Assembly (NCBI GenBank): GCA_051954695.1
Contig: JBQCHL010000028.1
Coordinates: 310,001 to 374,000 of the forward strand
From: Terrimonas_A sp051954695
GTDB taxonomy: Bacteria; Bacteroidota; Bacteroidia; Chitinophagales; Chitinophagaceae
Direction: 5' to 3'
DNA length: 64,000 nt
Below, in pieces: positions 18,132 through 28,118 of the stretch. The notes beneath the pieces are model-generated. The model did no database searches. It was not told the origin of the DNA and worked only from the letters and a program-made list of their open reading frames with translations. Every line of letters begins with the position of its first letter. The stretch's first letter is position 1. The translations under genes and the position numbers were made by a program.

Positions 18132-18848
18132 TCAGGCAAAGAGGGCTTCTGCAACCGCAATGCTTTCAGGTTTACCTACATCTACCCATTTATCGCCCGA
18201 GTGGTCATAACCATAGATCAGGTTTTGGGCAGCCAGAGAGAGCCAGGCATCAACCAGGGAAAACTTTCCGCTCAATGCCAGCTTATCAAAGAAAGAATAA
18301 CTGAAAAGACTGACCCCGCTAAACGACCTGTTGAATTGCTGACCACTTGCCAGCTTTATTTTTTCTTCTCCGGTTTGCAGGTTTCTCCAACCGGTAAGCC
18401 GGTCGGTTTCATTAAAAACAAAACAACGGCTGCTTTTACGGTTGCTTACTGCCAGTGAAACAAAAGATTTTTGCCGGCGGTGAAAAGATAAGAATTGATG
18501 AATATCGAGTGTGGTCAGTATGTCTACATTGATCGTAAGAAAATCTTCACCCGGTTCAAAAAGATGTTTGGCTTTTAACAGGCCACCACCGGTTTCCAGC
18601 ACTTCATTGCTTTCGTCACTGATCAGTATCCTGCTTCCGAAGCCATTGTTATCATCCAATGTCTTTATGATCTGGTCAGGGAAATGATGGATATTGACCA
18701 CAACATCGCGGATATCATATTGCTGAAGGTATTCAATATTCCTTTGCAATAAAGATTTACCATTGATAATGGCAAGAGCCTTAGGATGCTTGTCTGTCCA
18801 GGGTTTGAAGCGGGTGCCAAGCCCGGCGGAGAAGATCATTGCTTTCAT
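18132..18848 (-). CDS. murU: MurNAc-1-phosphate uridylyltransferase-like nucleotidyltransferase
   Basis: A 238-residue sugar-phosphate nucleotidyltransferase: glycine-rich signature MIFSAGLGTRFKPWTDKHPK, then INGKSLLQRNIEYL, and the metal-binding Asp in FLTINVDILTT. Size and sequence fit MurU, which makes UDP-MurNAc from MurNAc-1-P in peptidoglycan recycling. The upstream gene, 6 bases away, encodes a fusion with an AmgK-type sugar kinase domain, the enzyme that supplies MurNAc-1-P. That pairing is the main reason for preferring MurU over other nucleotidyltransferases. Confidence 0.82.
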   Translation of the reverse strand: MKAMIFSAGLGTRFKPWTDKHPKALAIINGKSLLQRNIEYLQQYDIRDVVVNIHHFPDQIIKTLDDNNGFGSRILISDESNEVLETGGGLLKAKHLFEPGEDFLTINVDILTTLDIHQFLSFHRRQKSFVSLAVSNRKSSRCFVFNETDRLTGWRNLQTGEEKIKLASGQQFNRSFSGVSLFSYSFFDKLALSGKFSLVDAWLSLAAQNLIYGYDHSGDKWVDVGKPESIAVAEALFA

Positions 18849-18854
18849 ATATAT

Positions 18855-20318
18855 CTAACTTTTGGGTGCTTCATTCACCCAGTTCTTCGCATCCTGCACT
18901 ACGTGCTTCAACTCTATTTTTACCTTGAATTTGTTTCTCAAATGCCTGGCCAGTGCATCGGCCGCATACACACTGCGGTGCTGGCCGCCAGTGCAACCAA
19001 AGCTCACGGAAAGACTTTCAAATCCCCTTTTGATAAAATCTTCCACGGATATGTCCACAAGGTCAAATGTACTATTCAGGAATTCCGGCATTTTAGTTTG
19101 CTGCTCCAGGAAATCTTTTACTTCCTTATCACGGCCTGTTTGATACTTCATGCTTTCAAAACGGCCGGGGTTCAATATGCCGCGGCAATCGAAAACAAAT
19201 CCTCCACCATTGCCGCTATCATCAGGCGGGATGCCATTGCGGAAAGAGAAACTATTGATCTTTACTACAAGCGGGGTTTTTTCTGTTGCTTGTATGGGCG
19301 TGAATTGCTGAATGATCTCGTCTGAAACGCAGAGATCAAGCACCTTGCGGAATTCCGGTACTGAGATTCCCAGGCTTTGATGCTGGAAAAATTCTTTCAG
19401 ATTTTTTAATCCCATTGGGATGCTGGTAAGGAATTGCGCTTTGCGCTCAAACAAACCACGGAAACCATAAGCTCCCAACACCTGCAGCAGACGGATCAAT
19501 ACATAGCCATTGTATTGACTATGGAAAACGATCCTGTCTAATGAAGAAGGGATCAGTGTTTCAAAAGTATCCATATAGTCTTCCAGCAGCTTTTCTTTCC
19601 ATTCTTCCGGCAGATTGGCCCTGGCCTGCCAAAGCATGGAAGCCACATCATATTGGGGTGCACCCTTCATACCGCCCTGGTAATCGATGAAATGAACCGA
19701 GCCGTCTTCCCTGATCATGATATTACGGCTCTGGAAATCGCGGAACATGAAATATTTGTATTCCGTATGCGTCAGGTAATTGCTCAGCGCTTCAAAATCG
19801 TTGATCAGTTTCTGCTTATCATATGGCTTGCGCAATGCATCCAGGAAATAATATTTGAAATAGAGAAGGTCCGCCATGATGGCTTGTTTCCCGAATTCTT
19901 TATTGGTCAGTGTACGATCATAGTCAAGCCCTTCATCACCTTTCACCTGCAATCTGGCCAGTGCATCGAGGCTGCGTTTGAAAAGATCATACACAGGTTG
20001 GGTAAACCCTTCGGCTTCCAGCCGGTTGAGCAGCGACACATCCCCGAAATCTTCCTGGAGATAATAAACGCCATCCTCACTGATGGCCAGAATTTCCGGA
20101 ACAGCAAGTCCTTTTTCCCTGAACTGCCGGGAGAAATAAATAAAAGTCTCGTTTTCCTGGGTATTGGCACCATAAGTACCTATCACTGAATGACCGGGAC
20201 CTCTGAGGCGGAAATACCGCCGTTCACTGCCCGATTGGGGTAATACATCAACTGAGGTGGGTTCAGCACCCTTCCATTTTGTATAAAGCTGTTTGACTGA
20301 ATCTAATATAGCCTGCAT
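18855..20318 (-). CDS. AmgK-type sugar kinase fused to a RapZ C-terminal domain
   Basis: Residues about 1-330 form an aminoglycoside phosphotransferase-like kinase of the AmgK type (SGSERRYFRLRG, FRDFQSRNIMIRE with the catalytic Asp and Asn, FIDYQGGMKGAPQYDVAS). Residues about 345-487 match the RapZ C-terminal domain (SFGCTGGQHRSVYAADALA, KHVVQDAKNW), which in E. coli binds glucosamine-6-phosphate and small RNAs. AmgK phosphorylates MurNAc and GlcNAc at C1; murU lies 6 bases downstream, so the pair should convert free MurNAc to UDP-MurNAc. The RapZ part may sense an amino-sugar phosphate and tune the kinase; this is inference. The start at 20318 (MQAILDSVKQLY) is favoured over 20327. Confidence 0.87.
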   Translation of the reverse strand: MQAILDSVKQLYTKWKGAEPTSVDVLPQSGSERRYFRLRGPGHSVIGTYGANTQENETFIYFSRQFREKGLAVPEILAISEDGVYYLQEDFGDVSLLNRLEAEGFTQPVYDLFKRSLDALARLQVKGDEGLDYDRTLTNKEFGKQAIMADLLYFKYYFLDALRKPYDKQKLINDFEALSNYLTHTEYKYFMFRDFQSRNIMIREDGSVHFIDYQGGMKGAPQYDVASMLWQARANLPEEWKEKLLEDYMDTFETLIPSSLDRIVFHSQYNGYVLIRLLQVLGAYGFRGLFERKAQFLTSIPMGLKNLKEFFQHQSLGISVPEFRKVLDLCVSDEIIQQFTPIQATEKTPLVVKINSFSFRNGIPPDDSGNGGGFVFDCRGILNPGRFESMKYQTGRDKEVKDFLEQQTKMPEFLNSTFDLVDISVEDFIKRGFESLSVSFGCTGGQHRSVYAADALARHLRNKFKVKIELKHVVQDAKNWVNEAPKS

Positions 20319-20413
20319 AAGCAACAAATGTAGGGAACAGGGTTGACATCTTCCCCGGTACCTCTTACGGCAATATCTTCATTTACGCGCTAACAACCAT
20401 TAGTTTTTTGAAC

Positions 20414-20421
20414 TAAATTTG
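20414..20421 (+). promoter_or_regulatory. -7 promoter box (TAAATTTG) before icmF
   Basis: Exact TAnnTTTG match 25 bases before the icmF start, in the right place for a short leader. A clear -33 TTG is not seen at the usual spacing. Confidence 0.45.
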
Positions 20422-20446
20422 CACCGTTTCAAAAGATCCAACATTT

Positions 20447-23400
20447 ATGAGCTATACGCCTGTCAACAAGATCAGGATTGTCACTGCAGCCTCCCTCTTC
20501 GATGGTCATGACGCCGCCATCAATATTATGCGCCGCATCCTTCAGGGCAAGGGTGCAGAGATCATTCACCTCGGGCATAACCGTTCTGTAAAAGAAATAG
20601 TGGAAACTGCCATCGAGGAAGATGTGCAAGGCATTGCCATCACCAGCTACCAGGGCGGGCACCTGGAATTTTTTAAATACATGAAAGACCTGCTGGATGA
20701 GAATGGCTGTGGCCATATCAAAATATTCGGCGGTGGTGGCGGCACCATATTGCCGGAAGAAATTGAGGAGCTGCATAAATATGGCATCACCCGGATATAT
20801 TCACCGGATGATGGGCGGCAGATGGGACTGGAAGGAATGATTGAAGATGTGATCAGGCAATGTGATATACACCTGAACGGTAAAGCTGAATATAAAACCG
20901 CCCTGCAACTGGGTGAAGTAAAAGATATAAGGAAGATAGCGCGGCAGATCACCAACGCAGAGAACGGGCAGGCACCAACCGCTTCCAAAGTTAATAACAT
21001 GATACCGGTGCTGGGTATCACTGGTACTGGCGGTGCAGGTAAAAGCAGTGTGACGGATGAACTGGTGAGAAGGTTTCTGCAGAATTTTACCGGTAAGACC
21101 ATTGCTGTTATTTCCGTAGACCCTTCCAAGAAAAAAACAGGGGGTGCTTTATTGGGCGACAGGATAAGGATGAACGCGATCTCTCATCCGCGGGCTTATA
21201 TGCGCAGCCTTGCTACCCGCGATGATAATACTGCTTTGAGTCATCACGTGCAGGAAGCTATTGACGTGTGCAAAGAAGCCGGTTTTGATTTTATTATCCT
21301 TGAATCGGCTGGCGTAGGGCAAAGTGATGCATCCATTCTTGATTACTGCGATGTAAGCATGTATGTGATGACGCCAGAATACGGTGCAGCTTCACAACTG
21401 GAGAAGATCAATATGCTGGATTATGCTGATATCATTTGCATCAATAAGTTTGACAAAGCCGGAGCACTGGATGCAATGGCAGATGTAAAGAAGCAATATA
21501 AACGCAATCATGCCCTTTGGACAGCGAAGAATGAAGAGCTTCCTGTAATTGGCACCATGGCCAGCAAGTTCAATGATGAAGGTGTGAACCACTTGTTTGC
21601 ACTCCTGTTGAAAGTGATTGAAACAAAAACAAAGGTCAATTTTGGCGAATTCCATTTTTCTGCTTCCGCCAAAGTTTCCCCATCCATCATTCCTGCTAAA
21701 AGAGTAAGATACCTCAGTGAGATCAGCGAGGCCAACCGCAACTACGATCAATTGGTGAGAGACCAGGCAGCGATTGCCAGTAAACTCTATCAACTGGAAG
21801 GCGTGTTGGAAACACTGAAAGAAAAAACACCGGATGAATTATTAACTGTAATAAAACAGCAGATTGAATTTTATACCGGCCAGTTAACACCGGTAAGCCG
21901 TAAGCTGTTGCAACACTGGGATGAAAAAGTAAAAGAATATCAAAAAGATTATTACGAATATACAGTGAGGGATAAAGTGATCCGGCAGGAAATGTTTACC
22001 AAAAGCCTGTCCGGTACACGGATACCCAAGGTTGTATTGCCTAAATACAAAGACTGGGGTGATATCCTGCAATGGCAGGCACAGGAGAATGTGCCGGGGC
22101 ATTTCCCTTTCACCGCAGGTGTATTTCCGTTAAAACGCGAGGGGGAAGATCCAACGAGAATGTTTGCTGGCGAAGGAGGTCCTGAGAGAACGAATAAACG
22201 TTTTCACTATGTGAGCGTTGATCAACCAGCCAAACGGTTGTCCACCGCTTTTGATAGTGTGACGTTGTATGGAGAAGATCCTGATCACCGCCCTGATATT
22301 TATGGAAAGATCGGCAATAGCGGGGTAAGCATTGCCACAGTGGATGATGCCAAGAAATTATATAGCGGCTTCGACCTCTGCGATCCGCGCACTTCAGTAA
22401 GCATGACGATCAATGGTCCTGCGCCGGTGATACTCGCCTTTTTCATGAATGCAGCAATAGATCAGCAATGTGAAAAATGGATACAGAAAGAAAAGAAGGA
22501 AGAGTGGATAACGGAAGCATTCCGGAAAAAATATGGTGCTACTCCAAAACCTTCTTACAATAATCCTTCTTCACCCGGTGTACTGCCTGAAGGAAACAAT
22601 GGATTGGGTCTGGCCTTGCTTGGCCTGAGCGGAGATGAAGTGCTGCCGGCAGATATCTACCAGCAATGTAAAGACGCTGCTTTGCAACAGGTAAGAGGCA
22701 CCGTGCAGGCGGACATACTAAAAGAAGACCAGGCACAGAATACCTGTATCTTCTCTACAGAATTTGCATTGAAGCTGATGGGTGATGTGCAGGAATATTT
22801 TATCGAACAGAAAGTAAAGAACTTTTATAGCGTAAGCATTTCCGGGTATCATATTGCAGAAGCTGGAGCTAATCCTATTACGCAACTGGCATTTACGCTT
22901 GCAAACGGATTCACTTATGTGGAATATTATTTAAGCCGGGGGATGGCGATTGATGATTTCGCACCCAACCTTTCTTTCTTCTTCAGCAATGGAATGGACC
23001 CTGAATACAGTGTGATAGGAAGGGTGGCGCGTCGTATCTGGGCCAAAGCCATGAGGTATAAATACAAGGCCAACAAGCGCAGCCAGATGTTGAAATATCA
23101 TATACAAACATCCGGTCGCAGCCTTCATGCACAGGAGATCGATTTCAATGATATCCGCACCACGCTGCAGGCCTTGTATGCGATATATGATAACTGCAAT
23201 TCACTTCACACCAATGCATATGATGAGGCCATTACTACACCCACAGAAGAAAGTGTGAGAAGGGCTATGGCGATCCAGCTTATCATCAACCGTGAGTTGG
23301 GCACTGCTAAAGCCGAGAACTTTACACAAGGTTCTTTTGTAATGGAAGAATTGACCAACCTGGTGGAAGAAGCCGTGTTGCAGGAATTTGACCGGCTTAC

Positions 23401-23794
23401 AGAAAGAGGCGGTGTGCTGGGAGCAATGGAAAGAATGTATCAACGTAATAAGATACAGGAAGAAAGCCTGTATTACGAACACCAGAAACATACCGGCGAG
23501 CTTCCGCTGATCGGGGTGAATACTTTCCTGAATAAAAAAGGCTCACCTACCATTGTTCCTTCTGAAGTGATCCGCAGCACCAGGGAGGAAAAAGAACAAC
23601 AGATCAGTAACCTGCAAGCTTTCTGCAAGCATCATGAAAACAAAGCCGGATCGATGCTGAAAGAGTTGAAAGAAGTAGCCATTAACGATGGCAACCTGTT
23701 TGCTTCATTGATGGAAACAGTGAAGTATTGTTCTTTAGGTCAGATCACGCATGCATTGTATGAGGTGGGAGGGCAGTACAGGAGGAATATGTAA
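20447..23794 (+). CDS. icmF: Fused isobutyryl-CoA mutase / methylmalonyl-CoA mutase family protein
   Basis: A 1115-residue single chain joining three parts. Residues about 8-140 are a B12-binding domain with base-off motif FDGHDAAINIM. Residues about 190-400 are a MeaB-type G-protein chaperone with Walker A GITGTGGAGKSS and INKFD. The remainder is the acyl-CoA mutase TIM barrel (SVSMTINGPAPVILAFFMNA, YSVSISGYHIAEAGANPITQ). This order is that of IcmF, which interconverts isobutyryl-CoA and n-butyryl-CoA (some members act on pivalyl-CoA). The length is normal. It appears monocistronic, with a promoter box upstream and an inverted repeat right after the stop. Confidence 0.93.
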   Translation: MSYTPVNKIRIVTAASLFDGHDAAINIMRRILQGKGAEIIHLGHNRSVKEIVETAIEEDVQGIAITSYQGGHLEFFKYMKDLLDENGCGHIKIFGGGGGTILPEEIEELHKYGITRIYSPDDGRQMGLEGMIEDVIRQCDIHLNGKAEYKTALQLGEVKDIRKIARQITNAENGQAPTASKVNNMIPVLGITGTGGAGKSSVTDELVRRFLQNFTGKTIAVISVDPSKKKTGGALLGDRIRMNAISHPRAYMRSLATRDDNTALSHHVQEAIDVCKEAGFDFIILESAGVGQSDASILDYCDVSMYVMTPEYGAASQLEKINMLDYADIICINKFDKAGALDAMADVKKQYKRNHALWTAKNEELPVIGTMASKFNDEGVNHLFALLLKVIETKTKVNFGEFHFSASAKVSPSIIPAKRVRYLSEISEANRNYDQLVRDQAAIASKLYQLEGVLETLKEKTPDELLTVIKQQIEFYTGQLTPVSRKLLQHWDEKVKEYQKDYYEYTVRDKVIRQEMFTKSLSGTRIPKVVLPKYKDWGDILQWQAQENVPGHFPFTAGVFPLKREGEDPTRMFAGEGGPERTNKRFHYVSVDQPAKRLSTAFDSVTLYGEDPDHRPDIYGKIGNSGVSIATVDDAKKLYSGFDLCDPRTSVSMTINGPAPVILAFFMNAAIDQQCEKWIQKEKKEEWITEAFRKKYGATPKPSYNNPSSPGVLPEGNNGLGLALLGLSGDEVLPADIYQQCKDAALQQVRGTVQADILKEDQAQNTCIFSTEFALKLMGDVQEYFIEQKVKNFYSVSISGYHIAEAGANPITQLAFTLANGFTYVEYYLSRGMAIDDFAPNLSFFFSNGMDPEYSVIGRVARRIWAKAMRYKYKANKRSQMLKYHIQTSGRSLHAQEIDFNDIRTTLQALYAIYDNCNSLHTNAYDEAITTPTEESVRRAMAIQLIINRELGTAKAENFTQGSFVMEELTNLVEEAVLQEFDRLTERGGVLGAMERMYQRNKIQEESLYYEHQKHTGELPLIGVNTFLNKKGSPTIVPSEVIRSTREEKEQQISNLQAFCKHHENKAGSMLKELKEVAINDGNLFASLMETVKYCSLGQITHALYEVGGQYRRNM

Positions 23795-23797
23795 TTT

Positions 23798-23831
23798 AAT
23801 AAGATGGCCGTTGACCAATGGCCATCTTATT
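23798..23831. terminator. Bidirectional hairpin between icmF and the DJ-1/PfpI gene
   Basis: A 12-bp perfect inverted repeat AATAAGATGGCC / GGCCATCTTATT with a 10-base loop lies between two convergent genes. The A/T-rich outer part of the stem can act as the U tract in either direction. Confidence 0.65.
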
Positions 23832-23834
23832 ATC

Positions 23835-24413
23835 CTAATGCGCCGGTACTGGTGTATACACTGCAGGTTTATGCTTTCCTTCCTTTATCTCTTCGATCAT
23901 CTTCTTATTGAAAGCATCCAGATCTTTAGGACTGCGGCTGGTCACAAGCCCATTATCAGTAACCACTTCTTTATCTGCCCAAACCGCACCGGCATTTTGC
24001 AGATCTGTTTTTACAGAAGGATAAGAAGTCATTTTACGGCCACTGATCATACCTGTTTCAATCAGTAACTGAGGGCCATGGCAAATGGCAGCTATGGGTT
24101 TACCGGCTTCCAGGAATTGTTGCGCAAATTCCACACACTTATGGTTCATTCGCATCTTATCAGGGTTTAGCACGCCGCCGGGGATCATCAACGCATCATA
24201 GTCATCGGCTTTGGCATTTTCAATTGACACATCTACGGGCAGCTCGATCGACCAGTGATCATGATTCCAGGCTTTCACTTTATCTTTTTGAGGGGACACG
24301 ATATGTACTTCTGCGCCAGCAGCTTCCAGTTCCTGCTTTGGGCTTGTAAGCTCCACTTCCTCAAAGCCGGTTTCTGTCAGGATCGCGACCTTCTTTCCAC
24401 GTAAGCTTTGCAT
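23835..24413 (-). CDS. DJ-1/PfpI family protein (type 1 glutamine amidotransferase-like)
   Basis: A 192-residue DJ-1/PfpI superfamily protein with nucleophile elbow AAICHGPQ, the acidic residue after VAILTETGFEEVEL, and SPKDLDAFNKKMIEEI near the end. The closest described groups are PfpI-type peptidases or glyoxalase III/deglycase-like stress proteins; which activity it has is not clear. Its length is normal. It is convergent with icmF and shares a terminator hairpin with it. Confidence 0.9.
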   Translation of the reverse strand: MQSLRGKKVAILTETGFEEVELTSPKQELEAAGAEVHIVSPQKDKVKAWNHDHWSIELPVDVSIENAKADDYDALMIPGGVLNPDKMRMNHKCVEFAQQFLEAGKPIAAICHGPQLLIETGMISGRKMTSYPSVKTDLQNAGAVWADKEVVTDNGLVTSRSPKDLDAFNKKMIEEIKEGKHKPAVYTPVPAH

Positions 24414-24520
24414 GATATTTTATTTTGGGTTGAATAAACAGGTTTACAGGGAATAGGGCTCAAAAACGGTACCAGTACAAATCTTTATCTTTATAGCTCA
24501 TACGTAATTGAAATACTGGA

Positions 24521-25321
24521 ATGAGATATTTTTATTTAGCGATCGTCATAATCATTTTCGCAGCTTGTTCTCCTTACGCCAAAACCAACAAGGTATATAA
24601 GAAACAAGCAAAAGAATACGGAAAATTGCTCCGTGAGTACCCTGTAAAAGATTCTGCAGGCTTGCTTTATGCAGATACCTGGGTAGGCACTACCAATTTT
24701 TCAATGCGCAGGCCCAATTTTGTAGTGATCCATCATACAGCACAAAACAGTTGTGAACAAACGCTGACCACGTTTACGCTTCCAAGAACACAGGTGAGCG
24801 CTCATTATGTGATTTGTAAAGATGGTACGGTGCATCATATGCTGAATGATCTGTTGAGAGCACACCATGCGGGAATAAGCAGATGGGGAAATAATACAGA
24901 TCTCAACAGTAGCAGTATCGGGATCGAGATAGATAATAATGGTACAGATAGTTTCAGTGTGCAGCAGATCAGCAGTCTCCTGGTATTGCTTGGACGTCTT
25001 AAAAGGGCATATAATATCCCTACCACCAATTTTATGGGCCATGCCGATGTTGCGCCGGGACGAAAGGTTGATCCTAACAGGACATTTCCCTGGCAGCGGT
25101 TAGCCGAGCAGGGATATGGTTGCTGGTATGATACCACAGGAGTGCAAGTACCTGCTGACTTTAACCCTATGCAGGCATTGCGTATTATTGGCTATTCCAT
25201 TAAAAAACCTGAAACGGCAATTGCTTCTTTCAAATTACATTTTGTGCCTTCCGATTCATCTTTGACGATTACGGATGAGCAAAAGAAAATTTTATGGAGC
25301 CTGCAGAAGAAATATGAATAA
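24521..25321 (+). CDS. N-acetylmuramoyl-L-alanine amidase lipoprotein (amidase_2)
   Basis: A 266-residue lipoprotein: MRYFYLAIVIIIFAAC has a lipobox with Cys16. The amidase_2/AmpD domain follows, with zinc ligand His pair in FVVIHHTAQNS, SAHYVICKDGTVHHML, and the third-ligand region MGHADVAPGRKVDPNRTFPW. It would cleave the MurNAc-L-Ala bond of peptidoglycan or muropeptides in the periplasm. This fits the MurNAc recycling genes at 18132-20318, though they are not in one operon. Confidence 0.92.
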   Translation: MRYFYLAIVIIIFAACSPYAKTNKVYKKQAKEYGKLLREYPVKDSAGLLYADTWVGTTNFSMRRPNFVVIHHTAQNSCEQTLTTFTLPRTQVSAHYVICKDGTVHHMLNDLLRAHHAGISRWGNNTDLNSSSIGIEIDNNGTDSFSVQQISSLLVLLGRLKRAYNIPTTNFMGHADVAPGRKVDPNRTFPWQRLAEQGYGCWYDTTGVQVPADFNPMQALRIIGYSIKKPETAIASFKLHFVPSDSSLTITDEQKKILWSLQKKYE

Positions 25322-25399
25322 AACGGGTTATACTATTTTTTTTGTGTAAGCGTTAAATTTGCTGCATAATTAGCTTAACCTGAGAAGATAAATTTTTGT

Positions 25400-28093
25400 A
25401 TGACAGCAGAACACCAAAGGCTCGCCGTTAATGCTGGTAAAACTGTTCCTTTAGCTCAATGGGGACCTTACCTGAGTGAAAGGCAATGGGGCACTGTGCG
25501 CGAAGATTATAGCCCGAATGGAGATGCCTGGCATTATTTCCCTTTTGATCATGCTAACTGTAGAGCGTATACCTGGGGCGAAGATGGACTTGGTGGAATT
25601 TCAGATTTCTTTGGTAATCTCTGTTTCGCTATATCCCTCTGGAATGGCAATGACCCTATTTTAAAAGAACGTTTGTTTGGTCTTAGCAATCCTGAAGGCA
25701 ATCATGGAGAAGATGTAAAAGAGCTGTATTATCATCTGGATAATCTGCCTACACATTATTATATGGAATACCTGTACAAATATCCACAGCAGGCATTTCC
25801 TTATGAACAGTTAAGAACAGAGAACCGCAATCGCAGCAAACAAGATCCCGAATATGAAATCCTTGATACCGGTGTGTTTGACAACAACCAGTACTTTGAT
25901 GTACAGATAACTTATGCCAAACAAAGCGCACAGGATATTTTTATAAAGATTGATATAACGAACCGGTATTCCAAAGGAGCGGAAATAACTGTACTTCCCA
26001 CTTTATGGTTTTATAACCGGTGGAGAGATGGAACTTTTAAGGAAAAACCATCCATTAAGCCGGTTAATAAGATCACAGTTAAGGCAGAACACGAACGGCT
26101 GGGAGATTATTATTTCTATTTCCAACCGGCTGACAATACTTTATATACAGAGAATGAAACTAATACAGAGATTGTAACAGGTGCTCCCAACACTTCTATC
26201 TTCACCAAAGACGCGTTCAACCGGGCCATTATCAAAGGCGAAAATTTCGAAGAATTATCCAACAGGAAAGAAGGGACCAAGTTTTCACCCGTTTATAAAA
26301 TGAAAATTGCAGCCGGCGCTACAAAAACAATTTACTGCCGGCTCAATACAAAGCTGGTGGAACGGCCTTTTGCTTCCGGCTTCAAGGACGTTTTCGCCGT
26401 AAGAAAAAAAGAAGCTGACGATTTTTATGCTGCCATTCTTCCCAAAGGAATGAGTGAGGATATGGCGCAGATACAACGACAGGCGCTATCAGGTATATTA
26501 TGGAGCAAACAGTATTATCATTTCGATGTACAGGAATGGCTTACAACAAGTGATGGCATTTCGCCGGTAAGCCCTTCAAAAATGACAGGCCGGAACAGTG
26601 ATTGGACGCATTTGAAAAACCAGGACATCATTATGATGCCTGATAAATGGGAGTATCCCTGGTATGCAGCCTGGGACCTTGCGTTTCAGTGCATACCTAT
26701 GGCCGTGGTCGACCCTACTTATGCCAAGCATCAGTTGCTGCTGATAATGCGGGAATGGTATATGAAGCCTGATGGGCAATTACCTGCCTATGAATGGAAT
26801 TTCAGCGATGTGAACCCGCCTGTGCAGGCCTGGGCAGCACTGCAGGTATACAATATCGAAAAGAAACAAACCGGTAATGGTGATATCAAATTCTTAAAGA
26901 AAGTATTTCAGAAGTTGCTGATCAATTTCACCTGGTGGATTAACCGGAAAGACGTGAATGGCAACAATATCTTTGAAGGAGGCTTTTTAGGATTGGATAA
27001 TATTGGTGTGTTCAACCGCAGTTTTCATTTTCCCGGTGAAGTGCAACTGGAGCAGGCTGATGGTACCAGTTGGATGGGTACCTATGCGTTGGACATGATG
27101 GAAATGGCCATTGAGATCGCCATGAACGATGTGTCTTTTGAAGATACTGCCACCAAATTTTTTGAGCATTTTGTGTTGATAGCTGAAGCACTTAATCAGC
27201 ACGGGTTATGGAATGAAGAAGACCGCTTTTATTACGATGTGTTGTGTGTAAGCGGTGCGGAGCCAGTACCGCTTCGGATCCAATCTGTTGTTGGGATCAC
27301 AGCCCTGTATGCCGTGTCCACGATCAACAAGAAAGCACTGGATCATTTAACCGATTTTAAAAAACGGATCACCTGGTTTGAGAACTACCGGAAAAAGAAT
27401 GCTAAGTTCTGGCCCAATGAGGAGAGAAGTAATGATGGCGAAATACTCCTGTCGTTAATACCCAAAGACAAGTTGGTTGATCTGTTGAAACGGCTGCTGG
27501 ATGAAGACGGCTTTTTATCAGAAGGAGGTATACGTGCTTTATCAAAATATCACGATCAGCATCCTTATTCCGTTACGGTTGACGGGAATATCTACAGCAT
27601 ACGTTATGACCCCGGTGATGCAACATCGGATATGTTTGGCGGCAATTCCAACTGGCGCGGCCCTGTATGGATGCCCATCAACTTCCTGATCATTCAATCT
27701 ATCCGGAAATACGGAGAGTTTTATGGCGATTCATTGCAGGTCGAATACCCTGTTGGTTCAGGAGAGCAAATGAACCTGAGCAAAGTGGCGGAGCACCTTA
27801 CCAAACGTGTGATCAGTTTGTTTGAGAAAACATCTGATGGCTCACGTCGCCTGCATGGCAATTACAGTTGGTTCTATAAACAACCCGGTAATGAACGCCT
27901 CGTATCTTTTTATGAATACTTTCATGGAGATTCGGGAAGAGGGCTTGGTGCTTCGCATCAAACAGGATGGACTGCACTGGTGGCTGAGTTGATCAGTGAA
28001 TACGGCCGGAGCACTAATGATTCGAATAATGCGGATGACGCGAATAATAGGAATGAGGTGTCAGTTGCGGGAATGGTGTCTGATCAAGAATGA
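25400..28093 (+). CDS. GH63-type glucosidase (MGH1-like, cytosolic)
   Basis: An 897-residue protein with no signal peptide, related to GH63 alpha-glucosidases. The N-terminal region (LSERQWGTVREDYSPNGDAW, FPFDHANCRAYTWGEDGLGG) and the C-terminal (alpha/alpha)6 barrel (WEYPWYAAWDLAFQCIPM, NSNWRGPVWMPINF, HGDSGRGLGASHQTGW) are both present. The catalytic Asp is expected in the AAWDLAF segment. The substrate is unknown; mannosylglycerate or glucosylglycerate hydrolases and processing glucosidases share the fold. The last 30 residues are low-complexity, rich in Asn and Asp. It is the only gene in its direction here. Confidence 0.88.
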   Translation: MTAEHQRLAVNAGKTVPLAQWGPYLSERQWGTVREDYSPNGDAWHYFPFDHANCRAYTWGEDGLGGISDFFGNLCFAISLWNGNDPILKERLFGLSNPEGNHGEDVKELYYHLDNLPTHYYMEYLYKYPQQAFPYEQLRTENRNRSKQDPEYEILDTGVFDNNQYFDVQITYAKQSAQDIFIKIDITNRYSKGAEITVLPTLWFYNRWRDGTFKEKPSIKPVNKITVKAEHERLGDYYFYFQPADNTLYTENETNTEIVTGAPNTSIFTKDAFNRAIIKGENFEELSNRKEGTKFSPVYKMKIAAGATKTIYCRLNTKLVERPFASGFKDVFAVRKKEADDFYAAILPKGMSEDMAQIQRQALSGILWSKQYYHFDVQEWLTTSDGISPVSPSKMTGRNSDWTHLKNQDIIMMPDKWEYPWYAAWDLAFQCIPMAVVDPTYAKHQLLLIMREWYMKPDGQLPAYEWNFSDVNPPVQAWAALQVYNIEKKQTGNGDIKFLKKVFQKLLINFTWWINRKDVNGNNIFEGGFLGLDNIGVFNRSFHFPGEVQLEQADGTSWMGTYALDMMEMAIEIAMNDVSFEDTATKFFEHFVLIAEALNQHGLWNEEDRFYYDVLCVSGAEPVPLRIQSVVGITALYAVSTINKKALDHLTDFKKRITWFENYRKKNAKFWPNEERSNDGEILLSLIPKDKLVDLLKRLLDEDGFLSEGGIRALSKYHDQHPYSVTVDGNIYSIRYDPGDATSDMFGGNSNWRGPVWMPINFLIIQSIRKYGEFYGDSLQVEYPVGSGEQMNLSKVAEHLTKRVISLFEKTSDGSRRLHGNYSWFYKQPGNERLVSFYEYFHGDSGRGLGASHQTGWTALVAELISEYGRSTNDSNNADDANNRNEVSVAGMVSDQE

Positions 28094-28118
28094 ACAGATT
28101 AAGTCGCTTTCGATACAA

